Assembly: GCA_005879205.1 (NCBI GenBank)
Contig: VBLD01000195.1
Coordinates: 499-6,119, forward strand
Direction: 5' to 3'
DNA: 5,621 bases
Source of the DNA: Deltaproteobacteria bacterium
Lineage (GTDB): Bacteria > Desulfobacterota > Binatia > DP-6
The translations under genes and the position numbers were made by a program. The notes under the pieces are model-generated. The model made no database searches and had not been told where the DNA came from. It saw only the letters and a program-made list of their open reading frames with translations. Positions 4,553 to 5,621 of this stretch are shown in pieces. Every line of letters starts with the position of its first letter. The first letter of the stretch is position 1.

Positions 4553-5621
4553 TCGCGCCTCGCCGCTCGTATCAGGAGCTGCTCGCCGGGTTTCGCTGGC
4601 AGGTCCCCGAGGAGTTCAACTTCGGCGCGCTGATCGATGCCTGGGCCACGGACCGGAGCCGGGTCGCGCTCTACTGGGAGGACGACGCCGGGCGGCGCGA
4701 ACGCTGGACGTTCTGGGACCTCAAGCAGGCGACCAACCGCTTCATGAACGCGCTCGCCGGGCTCGGCATGCCGCCGGGCGCGCCGCTCATGGTGATGCTT
4801 CCCCGGGTGCCGGCGTGGCAGGTCGCCGTGATCGGCGGCCTCAAGCTCGGCGCCCTCGTCATCCCGTGCACGGCCTCGCTGCGCGCGAAGGACATCGCGT
4901 ATCGAGCACGGCACAGCGGCGCGCGGGCGATCGTCACCGCGCTCGACCTGGTCCCCGACGTGGAGGCCGCACTCCGCGAAGCCCCCGAGCTCGACATCCG
5001 CATCGCGCTCGGCGGGGCGCCGGCGGGATGGCGCGACTTCGACGCGCTCGTCGCGCGCGCCGCGTCGACCGGCGTTCCGGCACGCACGCGGACGGACGAA
5101 CCGGCCCTCTGCTTCTATACCTCGGGCACCACCAGGGAGCCGAAGGCCGTGCTCCACACCCATGGGTATCCCTTTGCCCACCGCTACACGGGCGAGTACT
5201 GGCTCGACCTGCAGCGGACGGATCTTCACTGGACGACGTCGGACACGGGCTGGGCGAAGGCGGCTTATGGCGCCCTGTTCGGCCCGTGGATGAACGGCGT
5301 GCCGGTGCTCATGTGCAACGCTCGCTTCGACCCCGAGCACGAGCTCCATCTGCTCCGTCGGTACGAGGTCTCGGTCTTCTGCGCGCCGCCGACGGAATAC
5401 CGGCTGCTCGTCAAGCAAGACCTCGGGCGCTGGCGGCTGCCGCGGCTCCGCCACTGCACCGGCGCCGGGGAGCCGCTCAACCCCGAGGTCATCCACGCGT
5501 GGCATGATGCCTTCGGGCTGCTCATCCACGACGGCTACGGTCAGACCGAGACGACATTGCTCGCCGCCAACCTGCCCGGGTTGCCGATCCGCCCCGGCTC
5601 GATGGGGAAGCCCTTTCCCGG
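4549..5621 (+). CDS. AMP-forming acyl-CoA synthetase, medium-chain (ACSM-like), 3' end beyond the window
   Basis: From ATG 4549, 357 codons run to the window edge without a stop; family members are about 540-560 residues, so roughly two thirds is present. These enzymes couple a carboxylic acid to CoA through an acyl-AMP intermediate. The N-terminus (YQELLAGFRWQVPEEFNFG, about 8-26) is typical of the medium-chain/acetyl-CoA synthetase branch. The P-loop-like motif is TSGTTREPKAV (191-201), in which Arg196 replaces the usual Gly. Further motifs are the family-specific SDTGWAKAAYG near 231-241, FCAPPTEYRLL near 279-289, CTGAGEPLNPEV near 303-314, and the adenylate-binding DGYGQTET (328-335). The C-terminal domain with the catalytic lysine lies outside the window. 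Its ATG overlaps the decarboxylase stop (ATGA), so the two are translationally coupled and likely share a pathway: the acid substrate may derive from the aldehyde made by the decarboxylase. The branch assignment is firm; the acid chain type cannot be told from this. Confidence 0.92.
   Translation, partial: MIAPRRSYQELLAGFRWQVPEEFNFGALIDAWATDRSRVALYWEDDAGRRERWTFWDLKQATNRFMNALAGLGMPPGAPLMVMLPRVPAWQVAVIGGLKLGALVIPCTASLRAKDIAYRARHSGARAIVTALDLVPDVEAALREAPELDIRIALGGAPAGWRDFDALVARAASTGVPARTRTDEPALCFYTSGTTREPKAVLHTHGYPFAHRYTGEYWLDLQRTDLHWTTSDTGWAKAAYGALFGPWMNGVPVLMCNARFDPEHELHLLRRYEVSVFCAPPTEYRLLVKQDLGRWRLPRLRHCTGAGEPLNPEVIHAWHDAFGLLIHDGYGQTETTLLAANLPGLPIRPGSMGKPFP

Noticed and set aside
4351..5529. 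A 392-codon minus-strand frame opposite the decarboxylase end and acyl-CoA synthetase
   Set aside because: It spans two real, motif-rich genes on the plus strand, and its translation is Arg-rich nonsense typical of GC-rich shadows.

Overview
This is a 5.6 kb piece of a very GC-rich bacterial chromosome. Codon third positions are overwhelmingly G or C, so long meaningless open frames run antisense to every real gene. The gene content suggests a soil or subsurface environmental bacterium, of the kind found among Desulfobacterota/Binatota-like, Methylomirabilota (Rokubacteria) or other GC-rich proteobacteria-related lineages. That placement is an inference from composition and gene style; there is no rRNA or other marker here. 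I see no tRNA, IS element, CRISPR array or phage gene.

Layout. (1) At 1-335, minus strand, lies the 5' end of a gene for a secreted protein with NxxGxxAF-type repeats, cut by the window edge. (2) At 336-489 is a divergent intergenic region with candidate promoters on both strands and a 13-bp perfect palindrome lying over a consensus TTGACA box. (3) At 490-1017, plus strand, is a 175-residue, four-helix membrane protein of unknown function. (4) At 1026-1771, minus strand, convergent with it, is a SirB1-type (transglutaminase-like plus TPR) gene that appears broken: it is frameshifted and lacks about 28 residues at the domain junction. (5) At 1772-1977 is a second divergent intergenic region with a promoter-like TTGCAT-N17-TAGACG, a strong hairpin and a small open frame whose stop overlaps the next start. 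(6) At 1978 to the window end, plus strand, is a tightly packed operon: an HtrA/DegP-like protein with a PDZ domain, then a thiamine-diphosphate (ThDP) 2-keto-acid decarboxylase 7 bp downstream, then an AMP-forming acyl-CoA synthetase of the medium-chain type that overlaps the decarboxylase by ATGA and runs off the window.

How the genes may work together. The decarboxylase and acyl-CoA synthetase would fit a 2-oxo-acid or aromatic/branched acid route: a keto acid is decarboxylated to an aldehyde, the aldehyde is oxidised elsewhere to an acid, and the acid is activated to its CoA thioester. No aldehyde dehydrogenase is visible here, so this is inference. The most striking gene is the first of the operon. 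It keeps the HtrA fold signatures and a PDZ domain, but all three positions of the catalytic triad are replaced (His to Tyr54, Asp to Gly84, Ser to Gly158), and it has no signal peptide. It looks like a cytoplasmic pseudoprotease encoded in an operon with two metabolic enzymes.
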